A stretch of 64,000 nt of DNA from Streptomyces spinosisporus (GCF_022698145.1 NZ_JALDAX010000024.1:1-64000), one strand, 5' to 3'. Shown: positions 8,711-17,938, numbered from the stretch's first letter. Numbers and translations: made by a program. Notes: generated by a model from the letters alone, not told the origin.

Positions 8711-10969
8711 TCAAGAACATTGCTCGGGCAGCGTCATCTCGATCCATGTGGTCTTGCCCCGGCCGGCAGGTGAACTCCCCCATGACGTGGCCAGCGCGTC
8801 GACGATGAGCAGGCCTCGCCCGGACTCCGCTTCGGCATTCATCGCCTCATTGGCGACGATCACAGTAGGAACTGGGGGCTGCGGGCTGCTGTCCTGCACT
8901 TCCACCCGGACGCTTCCACCGTGACGGCGCATCCGGATGTCGACATCACTCTGTGCGTGGATCAGCGCATTGGTGACCACCTCGGACAGCATGAGTTGCA
9001 GGTCATCCAAGAGCACTTCCGACCTCCACCGTTTGAGCACCTCGCGCAAGTAGTGACGCGTGGAAGCAACGGCCTGGAGGTCGTAGCGCTGAATGGACAA
9101 CCGCGCAACGTCCTGTTGCTCTCCCGGCTGGACGCCGTCGTATCTCATCAGCAAGAGCGCCAGGTCGTCGTCCAGCGTTTTGTGCCGCTGGCGATCGCTG
9201 ATCAAGCCGTCGGCGAGCATGTCCATGTTCTCTCGGTTGCCGCCGGCCAGTCCCTGCGCCAGTCGCTCGAGCGCGGCGTCGGGGCCGAGCGCGCGGGTTT
9301 CCAGGAGGCCGTCTGTGTACAGGGCGATGATGCTGCCGGGTGTCAGAACAACCTCTCGTTGCTCATAGCGGTGGCCGTTGCCGAGACCCAGCGGGGGGCC
9401 GACCGGCACGTCAAGCGCCGTGAGCTCGCCCGCAGCGGGGCTGATCAGCGGTGGCGGATGTCCGGCCGTGGCCGTCTTGGCGGCGCCTGCGGCTGGGTCA
9501 AGCCACAGACAGCAGCAGGTGGCATAGCGGGAAGCGCCGAGCACACGCAACAACGCATCGATGCGTTCGAGGACAGTGGCCGGTTCGTGGCCTTCTGAGG
9601 CGTAGGCCAGGACCGCACTGCGCAGATGCCCCATCACGCCTGCCGCCTCTGCGCTGTGGCCCTCGACGTCTCCGATGGCAAGCCCGATCCCGCCGTCCGG
9701 TAGCGGCACTATGTCGTACCAGTCTCCGCCTACCGCTGCTCCTGCGGTGGCGGGGAGGTACCGCGACGTCACCACTGTCTCCGGTCTGAGGGGCAGGCTC
9801 GGCGGAAGCAGGCTCTGCTGCATGGTCCGGGCAAAAGCGTGTTCCAGTTCGTGTGCGCGAATACGCTCCAGTGCTTGGCCAATCTGCCCGAGCATGAGGG
9901 CGACCAGGGCGATCTCCTCATCTGCCGGAAAGCGGCGCCACTGCGCTGGAAACTCCAAAATGCAGCATCCGACGGCCCGGCCATTGGCGATGAGAGGCAC
10001 GTAAGCCCGCGGGCAGGCGTCTGGGGCGAGCGCAGGACGTGGGGCGCCTGGGTAGGCAGGTGGATCGTTGGGCCGCAGCAACCGTGCTTCAACACGGGTT
10101 ACGGCGTCGGTCTCGGGAGTGGTTCGTGACAGAGGGAGGCCGTCCACGCGAGCGACCTCCTCGCGTGGGAATCCGCTGGCCCCAACGACGAGTAGACGCT
10201 CGTCCTGGACGCGGCAGAGCATCAGCGCGCTGGCCCCGAAAGGAGCCATGATCTGGTCTTGCGCGGCAGTGAGGACGTCTCGGACATGAACGGCGGCAGC
10301 AAGTTCCGTGGAGAGGCGCTTGAGCTGGTAGAGGAAGGTGGTACCGGTGAGGCTTCGGCCACGCCGGCCGGGGGATGGCACAGCACCAGTAGCAGGCGGC
10401 TCCGTCGGAACGGGCGGGATGAAAAGCGGGATGGGCGGGGCCTCCATCGGCAGGCCGGCCTCGGCAAGGACCACCAGTTCACCCGCGAGCCCATCGGCAA
10501 TTCGCTGTAGGTGCTGCAGTTCTTCCGCGGCGATCGGGGCGTCTGGGGCTTTGGTACGCGACCAGTGCACGCTCAGGCATCCAAAGGTCCGTCCTCCCGC
10601 GACGAGCGCGACAGACGCCACTGCCGTCGGAAAAGGATTGTGCAGGAAGTGTGCCGGCACCTGGCGGGTCAATTTCCGCATCTCGGCGGCTTGGACTGCG
10701 ACAAGGCCACTGCTTTGAAACGCCCGAGCAGTCGGCAACCGCAAATCGTCGACATCCAGCTCTGAGGGAATGGTAAAGGCACAGGGAGTGTCCACTGCCA
10801 TGGCGACCCCCAGAGCGGGTCGGTCCGCTACGGGCAGGTAGGCGGCGTAGGTGGTGGCGGCAAGCTTGCCGGCGAGGTCGAGCAGCGCCGAGGCGACGGC
10901 TACGTCCCGGGGCGAGCTAGGACGCCCCGGACGCCCGGAGGCTGGTACTGCCTCGATCCCGGTGCTCAC
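8711..10969 (-). CDS. GAF-GAF-SpoIIE phosphatase with HATPase (anti-sigma-factor-like) domain
   Basis: A 752-residue signalling protein starting at GTG 10969. Domains in order: N-terminal GAF-like region (about 25-180), a second GAF (about 220-365), the PP2C/SpoIIE phosphatase (about 385-610; YLPATAGAAVGGDWYD, GDVEGHSAEAAGVM and ALYTDGLLE carry the metal-binding Asp residues), and a C-terminal HATPase_c_2 domain (LMLSEVVTNALIHA and GRGLLIVDALA). Such fusions are common in Streptomyces and regulate partner-switching of sigma factors by dephosphorylating anti-anti-sigma factors and phosphorylating them through the HATPase. No cognate STAS or sigma gene is next to it. Confidence 0.92.
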   Translation of the reverse strand: MSTGIEAVPASGRPGRPSSPRDVAVASALLDLAGKLAATTYAAYLPVADRPALGVAMAVDTPCAFTIPSELDVDDLRLPTARAFQSSGLVAVQAAEMRKLTRQVPAHFLHNPFPTAVASVALVAGGRTFGCLSVHWSRTKAPDAPIAAEELQHLQRIADGLAGELVVLAEAGLPMEAPPIPLFIPPVPTEPPATGAVPSPGRRGRSLTGTTFLYQLKRLSTELAAAVHVRDVLTAAQDQIMAPFGASALMLCRVQDERLLVVGASGFPREEVARVDGLPLSRTTPETDAVTRVEARLLRPNDPPAYPGAPRPALAPDACPRAYVPLIANGRAVGCCILEFPAQWRRFPADEEIALVALMLGQIGQALERIRAHELEHAFARTMQQSLLPPSLPLRPETVVTSRYLPATAGAAVGGDWYDIVPLPDGGIGLAIGDVEGHSAEAAGVMGHLRSAVLAYASEGHEPATVLERIDALLRVLGASRYATCCCLWLDPAAGAAKTATAGHPPPLISPAAGELTALDVPVGPPLGLGNGHRYEQREVVLTPGSIIALYTDGLLETRALGPDAALERLAQGLAGGNRENMDMLADGLISDRQRHKTLDDDLALLLMRYDGVQPGEQQDVARLSIQRYDLQAVASTRHYLREVLKRWRSEVLLDDLQLMLSEVVTNALIHAQSDVDIRMRRHGGSVRVEVQDSSPQPPVPTVIVANEAMNAEAESGRGLLIVDALATSWGSSPAGRGKTTWIEMTLPEQCS

Positions 10970-11538
10970 TGTGCCTTACACCTCTGTGCCTATCGGGATG
11001 CTCTGGTGCATCCACGCTATCGCTGCTTCTTACAAGCCGCCCCTGTCCTGCCGGGACGTGCCCGTTACGGGTGGGGAGATGGTCGCTTTGCGATACCTCT
11101 TGGGCCAGGGCTGCACTCATCCTGCGCAGGTCTGCGGCGCGTGAGGCACTGCACGGACAGCTGAGTGGACCGATGCAATTGCTGCGCATGACCGTCTCGC
11201 CGAAAGTGGGCGGTGATTTGAGCCGACGAAGGGGCAGGCGATGGGGCCGCTATCCGTACGACATGACTTTCATCTCTCGCCTGCGACTGCCCGGAACTAG
11301 CTCTCAGCGGGCTGGTCGAACCGTGCTGCGGACGGGTTCTTGTATGCACGGCAGCCACCCTGCCTCCGTGCAGTCTGCTCTGATCGTTCTGCGCATTCCG
11401 GGATGAACGAAACCGTCACAGAAAAGCAATGTGAGCCCGCCCACGGATCGCATCCGTAATGTCTCGGCATTGCAACGCTACGCCTACATTCCTCATTTTC
11501 ACCCCAGAGTCACCTCCACACCTTTGAGGAGAAGTATT
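10970..11538. other. Divergent intergenic region, no gene recognised
   Basis: This 569-base region separates the minus-strand phosphatase gene from the plus-strand ferredoxin gene. Open frames in it lack family features. A short inverted repeat CGGAT-CGC-ATCCG lies at about 11444-11456, some 80 bases before the ferredoxin start, and may be a regulator site. Confidence 0.4.
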
Positions 11539-11877
11539 GTGCCTTTCTACATCGGCGAAGCCTGCGTGGACGAGATGGACAAGTCCTGCACCGAAGAATG
11601 CCCCGTGGACTGCATTTATGAGGGAGATCGCAAGCTCTATATCAATCCGAGTGAATGCATCGACTGTGGCGCCTGCGAGACGGTCTGCCCGGTAGAAGCC
11701 ATCTCCTCCACGTTGCGGGGCACGCCTGACACCGAGTGGGTCGCCGACAACGCCGCGTTCTTCACCGAGACCCTGCCGGGCCGCGCCGCGGCGCTCGGTA
11801 ATCCGGGGGGCTCGCGTCGTACCGGCGCCCTCGGCGTCGACACCGCCAAGGTCACCTCTCTGGAGAGCCGAGTATGA
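11539..11877 (+). CDS. 7Fe ferredoxin (FdxA-like)
   Basis: A 112-residue ferredoxin starting at GTG 11539, preceded by GAGGAGAAG. The N-terminal half has CVDEMDKSCTEECPVDCIY and the second cluster motif CIDCGACETVCPVEAI, the arrangement of ferredoxins carrying one [3Fe-4S] and one [4Fe-4S] cluster. Longer upstream translation lacks family features. It opens the catabolic cluster and overlaps the next gene by ATGA. Together with the ferredoxin-NADP reductase at 16831 it is the obvious electron carrier for the Rieske oxygenase at 20501-22369, though FdxA-type carriers are unusual for this role (Rieske [2Fe-2S] ferredoxins are more common). Confidence 0.92.
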   Translation: MPFYIGEACVDEMDKSCTEECPVDCIYEGDRKLYINPSECIDCGACETVCPVEAISSTLRGTPDTEWVADNAAFFTETLPGRAAALGNPGGSRRTGALGVDTAKVTSLESRV

Positions 11878-12842
11878 GGACCATCGACACCCACACGCAT
11901 GTCGTCCCGTCAGGCCTGATGGCGCCAGACCATGACGAGCGCTGGCCCGTTGTGGTCGAGCGGGACGACAACTCATCCGATGTGCTGATTGCCGGCCGGG
12001 TCTTTCGAACGGTACCCCGCACCGCCTACGACCTCGAGTATCGCGCCGAGCAGCTGGCGCCGGATCACGTTCAAGTGCTCTCCCCCATGCCGGAACTCTT
12101 TTCCTACTGGGGCAAGCCGGAGGCGGCGGCCGACTACTGCACATCCGTGAATGAGTGGATTGCCGCAGGAGTGAACAAGTTCCCGCACGCCTTCCGCGGC
12201 TTCGGCATCGCTGCGATGCAGGATCCCGATGTCGCGTGCGGCCAACTGTCACAGATCGCAGCTCTGGGACTGCCCGGTGTGGAGATCGGCAGCAACATCG
12301 CAGGCGTCGCCCTCCATGACAAGCGGTACGTCGAGTTCTTTGATGAAGCGGCCCGCCTGGGCCTGGTGGTTTTCGTCCACGCCTTCCATCCGCCGGGGAT
12401 CGGCACTTTCACCGATCCGATGGCCGGGAACGGTGTGACCTTTCCCAACGAGATGGGTCAGGCCGTCGGTGGTCTGATAGCCGAAGGAGTTCTGGAACGC
12501 TTCGGCGATCTGAAGATTCTGGCGTCACACGGCGGCGGCTCGCTGGTCAGCCTGTTGCCCAGGCTGCAATTCATCGCGAAGAACTATGAACGATCCCGAC
12601 TCCTGATGCCCCGCGATCCGGCTGATTACGCGCGAAAGATCCATTACGACATGCTCGTATTCTCCGCCCCCTTGCTGAGCCTGTTGCTGGACAGCGTGGG
12701 CGCCGGCCGAGTTGTCGTGGGTTCCGACAAGCCGTTCATGAACCATGATCCAGTGACGCTTCTTGAGCATTTCCCTCATCTGGGATCTGCCACGATCGAA
12801 TCAATCCGGTGGGGCAACGCCGCACGTCTGCTCGGCATGTGA
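11874..12842 (+). CDS. ACMSD-family amidohydrolase (ring-cleavage product decarboxylase)
   Basis: A 322-residue TIM-barrel protein. It begins MRTIDTHTHVVP, the metal-binding HxH of the amidohydrolase_2 family, then FVHAFHPPG near residue 166, a histidine in ASHGGGS near 219, and GSDKPF near 283 where the family usually has GSD-x-PF with the catalytic Asp. Aminocarboxymuconate-semialdehyde decarboxylase and the protocatechuate 2,3-cleavage decarboxylase belong here and remove CO2 from carboxylated muconate semialdehydes. Its presence implies the ring-cleavage product carries an extra carboxyl group. The ATG overlaps the ferredoxin stop. Confidence 0.88.
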   Translation: MRTIDTHTHVVPSGLMAPDHDERWPVVVERDDNSSDVLIAGRVFRTVPRTAYDLEYRAEQLAPDHVQVLSPMPELFSYWGKPEAAADYCTSVNEWIAAGVNKFPHAFRGFGIAAMQDPDVACGQLSQIAALGLPGVEIGSNIAGVALHDKRYVEFFDEAARLGLVVFVHAFHPPGIGTFTDPMAGNGVTFPNEMGQAVGGLIAEGVLERFGDLKILASHGGGSLVSLLPRLQFIAKNYERSRLLMPRDPADYARKIHYDMLVFSAPLLSLLLDSVGAGRVVVGSDKPFMNHDPVTLLEHFPHLGSATIESIRWGNAARLLGM

Positions 12843-12907
12843 TCACGGGCCTCTGATAGCGCTCTATGGCCCTGCGCTACCGGTTCTACTTATGCTCAGA
12901 CGACACC

Positions 12908-12939
12908 GCTCAGCCACCCACGACCGTCTCCGGCTGAGC
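12908..12939. promoter_or_regulatory. Inverted repeat upstream of the IclR gene
   Basis: Perfect 8-bp arms GCTCAGCC (12908-12915) and GGCTGAGC (12932-12939) around a 16-base loop, 49 bases before the IclR start. It may be a terminator for the decarboxylase gene or a leader hairpin/operator of the regulator gene; sequence alone does not decide. Confidence 0.4.
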
Positions 12940-12987
12940 GGGGGTCGGAAGGTCCAGTACCTTGCACGGCCCGAAAGAGAGGCGTCT

Positions 12988-13818
12988 ATGCGAGTCAGCG
13001 ATCAGGAAGAAGATCGATCCGTCATCGGGCGTGTCATGACCATCTTGGATGCCGTGGCCGCGGAACCCGGTGAGGTGGGGCTGAGCGAGCTCGCACGACG
13101 AACAGGTATCAAGAAGGCCACAGTGCACCGACTGGCCACCGAGCTCGTCGAGCGCAGGATGTTGGACCGCGGCGCCTACGGCTACCGCCTGGGCTTTCGC
13201 ACCTTCGAACTCGGGCACAGTGTCCAGGTCTCCCGGCTCCTACGCAACCTGGCGCTGCCCTACATGGAAGATCTCTACGAGATCAGTCACGAGATCGTGC
13301 AACTGGCGGTGCTGGACGGCACCGAGATCGTATACCTGGAGAAAATCACCGGGCACCGCAGCTACAAGGCTCCTTCGGGGGTCGGTGAGCGGTATCCCGC
13401 CTATTGCAGCGCGCTCGGGAAAGCCATCATCGCCTTCAGCTCCGATGCCGTCCTGGATCGGATCCTGGCCGCCGGACTACCCAAGCGAACCCCGCGTACC
13501 ATCACCGATCCCGCGCTCTTCCGCAAAGAGCTTGGCCTCGTACGCGACTGCGGTGTCGCCTTCGACCGCGAGGAGGGCCATCGGGAAGTGTCCTGCGTCG
13601 CCGCCCCGGTGCTCAACCCAGAGGGGCTTCCGATCGTCGCTCTGTCGATCACTGGCCCTTCGTATCGCATGGGCTTGCCACGGCTGGCGACCGCGGTGCG
13701 TGAAGCCGCCGTCGCCCTTGCCCGTGTGGTCAATACGCATGCCACGCTTCAGGCCCTGCCACGCCGACACCAGCGGCGCGCCGAGGAACTGCGGGGCCCT
13801 TGCATCGACAGTGAGTAG
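12988..13818 (+). CDS. IclR family transcriptional regulator
   Basis: A 276-residue regulator from ATG 12988. The N-terminal winged helix-turn-helix is visible (VGLSELARRTGIKKATVHRL, residues about 34-53), followed by the IclR effector-binding domain (YCSALGKAIIAF and GVAFDREEGHREVSCVAAPV). IclR proteins of the PcaU/PobR group control aromatic catabolism in response to ring-cleavage intermediates. It sits within the catabolic cluster, convergent with the MhpD-family gene at 13892, and is the best candidate to read the repeated 20-bp motif found at three promoters in the cluster. Confidence 0.92.
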   Translation: MRVSDQEEDRSVIGRVMTILDAVAAEPGEVGLSELARRTGIKKATVHRLATELVERRMLDRGAYGYRLGFRTFELGHSVQVSRLLRNLALPYMEDLYEISHEIVQLAVLDGTEIVYLEKITGHRSYKAPSGVGERYPAYCSALGKAIIAFSSDAVLDRILAAGLPKRTPRTITDPALFRKELGLVRDCGVAFDREEGHREVSCVAAPVLNPEGLPIVALSITGPSYRMGLPRLATAVREAAVALARVVNTHATLQALPRRHQRRAEELRGPCIDSE

Positions 13819-13891
13819 CGGAGACGGCCATACGCCATGCGGCATACGCCGAGGCCGGGGCGTGGCGCGAACGGCGCCGGCATCACGGGAT

Positions 13892-14779
13892 TCAGCTCCT
13901 GGCCTCGGCACGTGTCGCATTCCGCGTTTGAGGCAGCCGCCGCACGCCCACTCTGTACCCGGGCTGGAACTCTGCTTCCACCACGTCGCCGGGAGCCAGC
14001 TCCACAGCTGAGGTCAGCCCACCCGTGATCACCAGCATGCCTGCCTCCAATCCGGCACCCTCCTGGTGAAGTTGGTGCACGAGCCATACCAGAGAGTCGA
14101 TCGGGTGGCCGGAGGCGGCTGCGGCTGCTGAGGTGCCCACTATCGTCCCGTTGCGGTAGAGGACGACGCCCGTGTTCACCAAGCCGTGCCGCAGGGCCGG
14201 CAGCCGTGGACCGACAACGACTTGTGCTGCCGACGAGCCGTCCGCAGTGTTGTCCTCGGCGGTGAACCGGTAGTCGGCCCACAGAGAATCGACCACCTCC
14301 AGGCAGGCCACGGCGTACTTCACCGCGTTCAATGCGTCATGGCGGGTGATCCGGCCGGCCAGCGGCCGCCCCAGCACAAGCCCCACTTCCGGCTCGATGC
14401 GAGGCTGCAGCAAATCAGGGTCTGTCGTGCTGTCGTTGGACACCAGCATCCGGTCGGTGAGCGGACCGTAGTTGGGCGTAGCGACGCCCATCTGCTCCCG
14501 CATCGGCTTGGAGGTGTATCCGAGCTTGAACCCGGCCGACTTCTGACCGTCGCGCAGACGACTCTCGTTCACCTTCCGCTGGATCCGATAGGCGTCGCGC
14601 AGGTCGAGCGGCTCCTTCTCGGACAGGGGGTCCAGCAACACTCGCCGACGACGGGCCGCCAAGAGCCACGACGCCCGTTCCTCGGCCCAACCGTCGTCAC
14701 GCGCTCCGCTGGCAGCCAGGAGAGCCTTCACCGAAGAGGTTGTACGACTTACATAGGCCATGGCGTTCACTTTCTTCAC
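13892..14779 (-). CDS. MhpD/4-oxalocrotonate decarboxylase family protein (paralogue 1)
   Basis: A 295-residue protein of the 2-keto-4-pentenoate hydratase / 4-oxalocrotonate decarboxylase fold. Seen are FKLGYTSKPMREQMGV (about residue 82), the metal-binding PRIEPEVGLVL (about 126), ACLEVVDSLWADYRF and the C-terminal ITGGLTSAVELAPGD. GTG 14779 is preceded by GGAAG at a good distance; ATG 14761 is an alternative. It is the only catabolic gene here on the minus strand, divergent from the aldehyde dehydrogenase, with one copy of the repeated cluster motif between them. Decarboxylase or hydratase activity cannot be separated by eye. Confidence 0.85.
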   Translation of the reverse strand: MKKVNAMAYVSRTTSSVKALLAASGARDDGWAEERASWLLAARRRRVLLDPLSEKEPLDLRDAYRIQRKVNESRLRDGQKSAGFKLGYTSKPMREQMGVATPNYGPLTDRMLVSNDSTTDPDLLQPRIEPEVGLVLGRPLAGRITRHDALNAVKYAVACLEVVDSLWADYRFTAEDNTADGSSAAQVVVGPRLPALRHGLVNTGVVLYRNGTIVGTSAAAAASGHPIDSLVWLVHQLHQEGAGLEAGMLVITGGLTSAVELAPGDVVEAEFQPGYRVGVRRLPQTRNATRAEARS

Positions 14780-14845
14780 TCGCCTTCCGGGGCATACCCA
14801 GCCTGCTCACACGCGGGTCCGTCCGGAAGGCAAGCGGTCCAGGCA

Positions 14846-14865
14846 GTGAACCGATGACCTTGTTC
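14846..14865 (+). promoter_or_regulatory. Cluster operator motif, copy 1
   Basis: GTGAACCGATGACCTTGTTC, matching the pattern GTGRAYCGA-N5-TTGTYC shared with 16756-16775 and 17890-17909. It lies in the divergent region, 67 bases upstream of the minus-strand MhpD-family gene. Confidence 0.5.
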
Positions 14866-15134
14866 TGACTCGAGCCTGCCCAGAAGGTGATGCAACGCAC
14901 GGCGAAGAGCCGGCACGGATACGGGACGCATCTCATCCGTGCATCGGGTCTTCCGGCGCCGCGAACTCTGATCATCTGGGGAGCGAGGTCCGGATCTCTT
15001 CTCCGTGCTGCGGCAGCTGGAACCCCAGCTCTGCCGCACCGATCACCGCACCGTATCCCCGGCCGGCAGCACGGGACGCCGCCGCCGACCACGCGGGCGC
15101 AGCGCTGCGCCCGCCGTTCTCAGGAGAAAACCCT

Positions 15135-16589
15135 GTGGTGGACAAAACGGAGTCGCTATACCTCGATGGGCGTTGGGTATCTCCCCTGAATACCCATCAG
15201 CCTGAACAGACCACCCTGGTGTGCGCCAGTACGGAGGAGAGCCTGGGTAGCGTCGCGCTGGCTGGTCCGGCGGATGTGGACGCTGCCGTGCGAGCAGCGC
15301 GCCTCGCCTTTGACGCGCCCGAGGGGTGGGCTCACTGGGAGCCGCAGCAACGTAGTGAGGCCCTCGACCGGCTCGCCGATGCATTGCATCGGCGTAGCGA
15401 GGCCATCGCCAGCGCCGTCTCCTCCCAAAACGGGATGCCCATCGCCGTCTCGCGTCAGATCGAGTCGGGGCTGACGGGGACGATCGTGCGGTACTACGCG
15501 GAGTTGGCCCGCACCACACCGACAGAGGAGACCCGCTCTCATCTGGTCGCCGGCACCACTACGGTGCGCATGGAACCTGTCGGCGTGGTGGCGGCGATAC
15601 CGCCGTCGAACTTCCCGCAAAGTCTCGCCGCCACGAAGTACGCACCCGCGCTGGCAGCTGGCTGCACGGTGATTCTCAAGCCCTCACCCAGCACTCTCCT
15701 CGACGCCTTTCACCTGATGGACGCCGCCGCGGAGGCCGGCTTGCCGCCTGGGGTCCTCAACCTGCTCCCGGCATCGGCGGACAGTGCTGCCTACCTGGTG
15801 GGTCATCCCGGAATCGACGCGGTCGCCTTCACCGGTTCCACCACCGTGGGCCAGCAGATCGCAGAAATCTGCGCCCCCCTGCTCCGCCCGCTGACGCTCG
15901 AACTGGGCGGGAAGTCCGCCGCGATCGTCCTCGACGACGCCGACCTGGACCTGTCCACCATGGGCGAGCGGCTGTTCCAGGCCACCTTGCTGAACAATGG
16001 CCAGACCTGTTTCCTCAGCACCCGCATCCTGGCCCCCCGATCACGGTACGAACAGGTCGTCGACGTCTTCGCCGAGCTGGCCTCCTCACTGCGCGTGGGG
16101 AACGCGCTGGATACCGATACGCAAGTGGGACCCGTCATCAGCCAAGCTCAACTTGACCGGGTGGAGAGCTCCGTCGCACAAGCCAAGGCCGATGGCGCCC
16201 GCCTCGTTGTGGGCGGCGGCCGCCCGTCGGGGCTGGACAAGGGCTGGTTCGTCGAACCGACCGTCTTCGCCGATGTCGATAACCGCAGCCGCGTGGCCCA
16301 GGAGGAGATCTTCGGGCCAGTGCTGTGTATCACCCCCTATGACGACGAGGACGAGGCCGTCCGCATCGCCAACGACTCCCCGTACGGCCTGGCCGGCACG
16401 GTCTGGAGCACCAGCCCTGAACGTGCACACGCCATGGCCCGGCGTATCCGCACGGGTTCCGTCGGCATCAACGGCTACCTCCCCGATCCCGGTGCACCGT
16501 TCGGCGGCGTGAAGCGCAGTGGCATCGGCCGCGAATTGGGGCCCCAGGCCATGGCCTGGTACCAGGAGTCGAAGTCCATCTTCCACTGA
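15135..16589 (+). CDS. Aldehyde dehydrogenase (muconate-semialdehyde type candidate)
   Basis: A 484-residue NAD(P)-dependent aldehyde dehydrogenase. AGGAG lies 8 bases before GTG 15135. The motifs are PPSNFPQS near residue 155 (usual PWNFP; Trp replaced by Ser), FTGSTTVGQ near 234, LELGGKSA with the general-base Glu near 256, NNGQTCFLSTR with the catalytic Cys near 290, and EEIFGPVL near 389. In the cluster it is placed to oxidise 2-hydroxy- or 2-aminomuconate semialdehyde to the diacid. A clear hairpin terminator follows at 16614-16652, so it seems to form its own transcription unit. Confidence 0.9.
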   Translation: MVDKTESLYLDGRWVSPLNTHQPEQTTLVCASTEESLGSVALAGPADVDAAVRAARLAFDAPEGWAHWEPQQRSEALDRLADALHRRSEAIASAVSSQNGMPIAVSRQIESGLTGTIVRYYAELARTTPTEETRSHLVAGTTTVRMEPVGVVAAIPPSNFPQSLAATKYAPALAAGCTVILKPSPSTLLDAFHLMDAAAEAGLPPGVLNLLPASADSAAYLVGHPGIDAVAFTGSTTVGQQIAEICAPLLRPLTLELGGKSAAIVLDDADLDLSTMGERLFQATLLNNGQTCFLSTRILAPRSRYEQVVDVFAELASSLRVGNALDTDTQVGPVISQAQLDRVESSVAQAKADGARLVVGGGRPSGLDKGWFVEPTVFADVDNRSRVAQEEIFGPVLCITPYDDEDEAVRIANDSPYGLAGTVWSTSPERAHAMARRIRTGSVGINGYLPDPGAPFGGVKRSGIGRELGPQAMAWYQESKSIFH

Positions 16590-16613
16590 GAAGAACTTAG
16601 GCGCCCCCTGAGC

Positions 16614-16652
16614 GCTGCGGAGCGTCTGCCCTTCCCTCGGACGCTTCGCAGC
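16614..16652. terminator. Hairpin terminator after aldehyde dehydrogenase
   Basis: A 13-bp stem (GCTGCGGAGCGTC at 16614-16626 with GACGCTTCGCAGC at 16640-16652, one G-T wobble) and a 13-base loop, 24 bases after the stop and followed by CTGTT. Confidence 0.7.
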
Positions 16653-16755
16653 CTGTTCCACCGCGCCGGGAGGGACACAACAGCGTTGCCCCCTCGCCGC
16701 CGACGACCGCCCGAGCCGGTCCGGCGGCATCAAAGCCCCAAGCGCGGCCCACCGA

Positions 16756-16775
16756 GTGGATCGACTGCGTTGTCC
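16756..16775 (+). promoter_or_regulatory. Cluster operator motif, copy 2
   Basis: GTGGATCGACTGCGTTGTCC, 18 of 20 positions identical to copy 3 at 17890. It lies 55 bases upstream of the ferredoxin reductase start and after a terminator, as expected for a promoter region. Confidence 0.55.
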
Positions 16776-16830
16776 CGGTGGGCACCTGCTCGGAATCGTG
16801 AAGTACCAGCAATGAAGCTAGGAGTTCGTG

Positions 16831-17829
16831 ATGGCTGACCCTTCCGCCCAAGACCGCGAGGTCGATCTCCTCATAGTCGGCGCGGGACCCGCCGGCCTTT
16901 TCGCCGCCTACTATGGTGGATTTCGCGGACTGCGTGTGGCCGTGATCGATTCGCTCCCGCAGCCGGGGGGGCAGGTCATGGCGATGTACCCGGAAAAGCC
17001 CATCTACGACATCGCGGGCTTCCCTTCGGTGCGCGGCCGGGACCTCATCGACGGCCTGCTGCGCCAGGCTGCGCCGTTCGAGCCTCTGTATCTGCTCGGA
17101 CAGCAGGCAACCGAACTGCGCCGCACCGACGACGGATCGCTGACACTTGTCACCTCGGCAGGGGAACGCGTCACTTGCCGCGCGGTGATCCTCACAGCCG
17201 GGGTGGGCACCTTCACCCCGCGTCAACTGCCGGCCGGCAGTTCCTACGAGGGTCGCGGCCTGATGTACTTCGTGCCGCGCCCTCAGGATCTTGCCAACCA
17301 GGACGTCGTCATTGTCGGCGGCGGAGACAGCGCGGTGGACTGGGCCTTGATGCTCGACGGTGTGGCCAGGTCAGTCACCCTGGTGCACCGCCGAGCTCGG
17401 TTCCGTGCGCACGAACACAGCGTGGCTCAGATGCTGGCCTCACCGTCCATAGAGGTGTTGACCGACCACAAGATCGTGGCTGCCAGCGGGACGCACAGCC
17501 TGGAGAATGTACGCGTCGCCGACAAACAGGGCAACGAACGCTCACTCAAGTGCCAGAGCATGGTCGCTGCTCTCGGCTTCATCGCCGATCTCGGTCCCCT
17601 TACCGAGTGGGGTGTCGAGCTGCGCGACCGACACATCCTGGTGGACACCACCATGGCGACCAATCTGCCGGGAGTCTTCGCCGCCGGCGATGTCACCGAG
17701 TATCCGGGCAAGGTCCGGCTGATCGCCGTGGGCTTCGGCGAAGCAGCCACCGCCGTCAACAACGCCATGACGTTGATCAACCCTGACGCCTCACTTTTCC
17801 CCGGGCACTCCACCGACCAGCCCTGCTAG
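16831..17829 (+). CDS. Ferredoxin-NADP+ reductase, thioredoxin-reductase-like type
   Basis: A 332-residue flavoprotein from ATG 16831 (GGAG six bases upstream; GTG 16828 also in frame). It has an N-terminal FAD Rossmann motif VGAGPAGLFAAYYG (about residues 14-27), QPGGQVMAMYPEKPIYDIAG, an NADPH-binding VIVGGGDSAVDWAL near 157, and the C-terminal FAAGDVTEYPGKVRLIAVGFGEAA. It lacks the CxxC of thioredoxin reductase, as expected for the FNR type found in Bacillus and actinomycetes. It should pass electrons from NADPH to the ferredoxin at 11539 and from there to the Rieske oxygenase. Confidence 0.92.
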   Translation: MADPSAQDREVDLLIVGAGPAGLFAAYYGGFRGLRVAVIDSLPQPGGQVMAMYPEKPIYDIAGFPSVRGRDLIDGLLRQAAPFEPLYLLGQQATELRRTDDGSLTLVTSAGERVTCRAVILTAGVGTFTPRQLPAGSSYEGRGLMYFVPRPQDLANQDVVIVGGGDSAVDWALMLDGVARSVTLVHRRARFRAHEHSVAQMLASPSIEVLTDHKIVAASGTHSLENVRVADKQGNERSLKCQSMVAALGFIADLGPLTEWGVELRDRHILVDTTMATNLPGVFAAGDVTEYPGKVRLIAVGFGEAATAVNNAMTLINPDASLFPGHSTDQPC

Positions 17830-17889
17830 TCCGCCCTTCCTACCGGTTCGGCGCAGCACTGCCTGCCGCCTCCGACACTGGTCCACCCG

Positions 17890-17909
17890 GTGGACCGACT
17901 GCATTGTTC
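17890..17909 (+). promoter_or_regulatory. Cluster operator motif, copy 3
   Basis: GTGGACCGACTGCATTGTTC, 29 bases before the start of the first MhpD-family gene of the long + strand operon. It shares the GTGRAYCGA and TTGTYC blocks at identical spacing with copies 1 and 2. Confidence 0.55.
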
Positions 17910-17938
17910 CTGTTCACAGCCCTGGAGAGACTCCGAGT

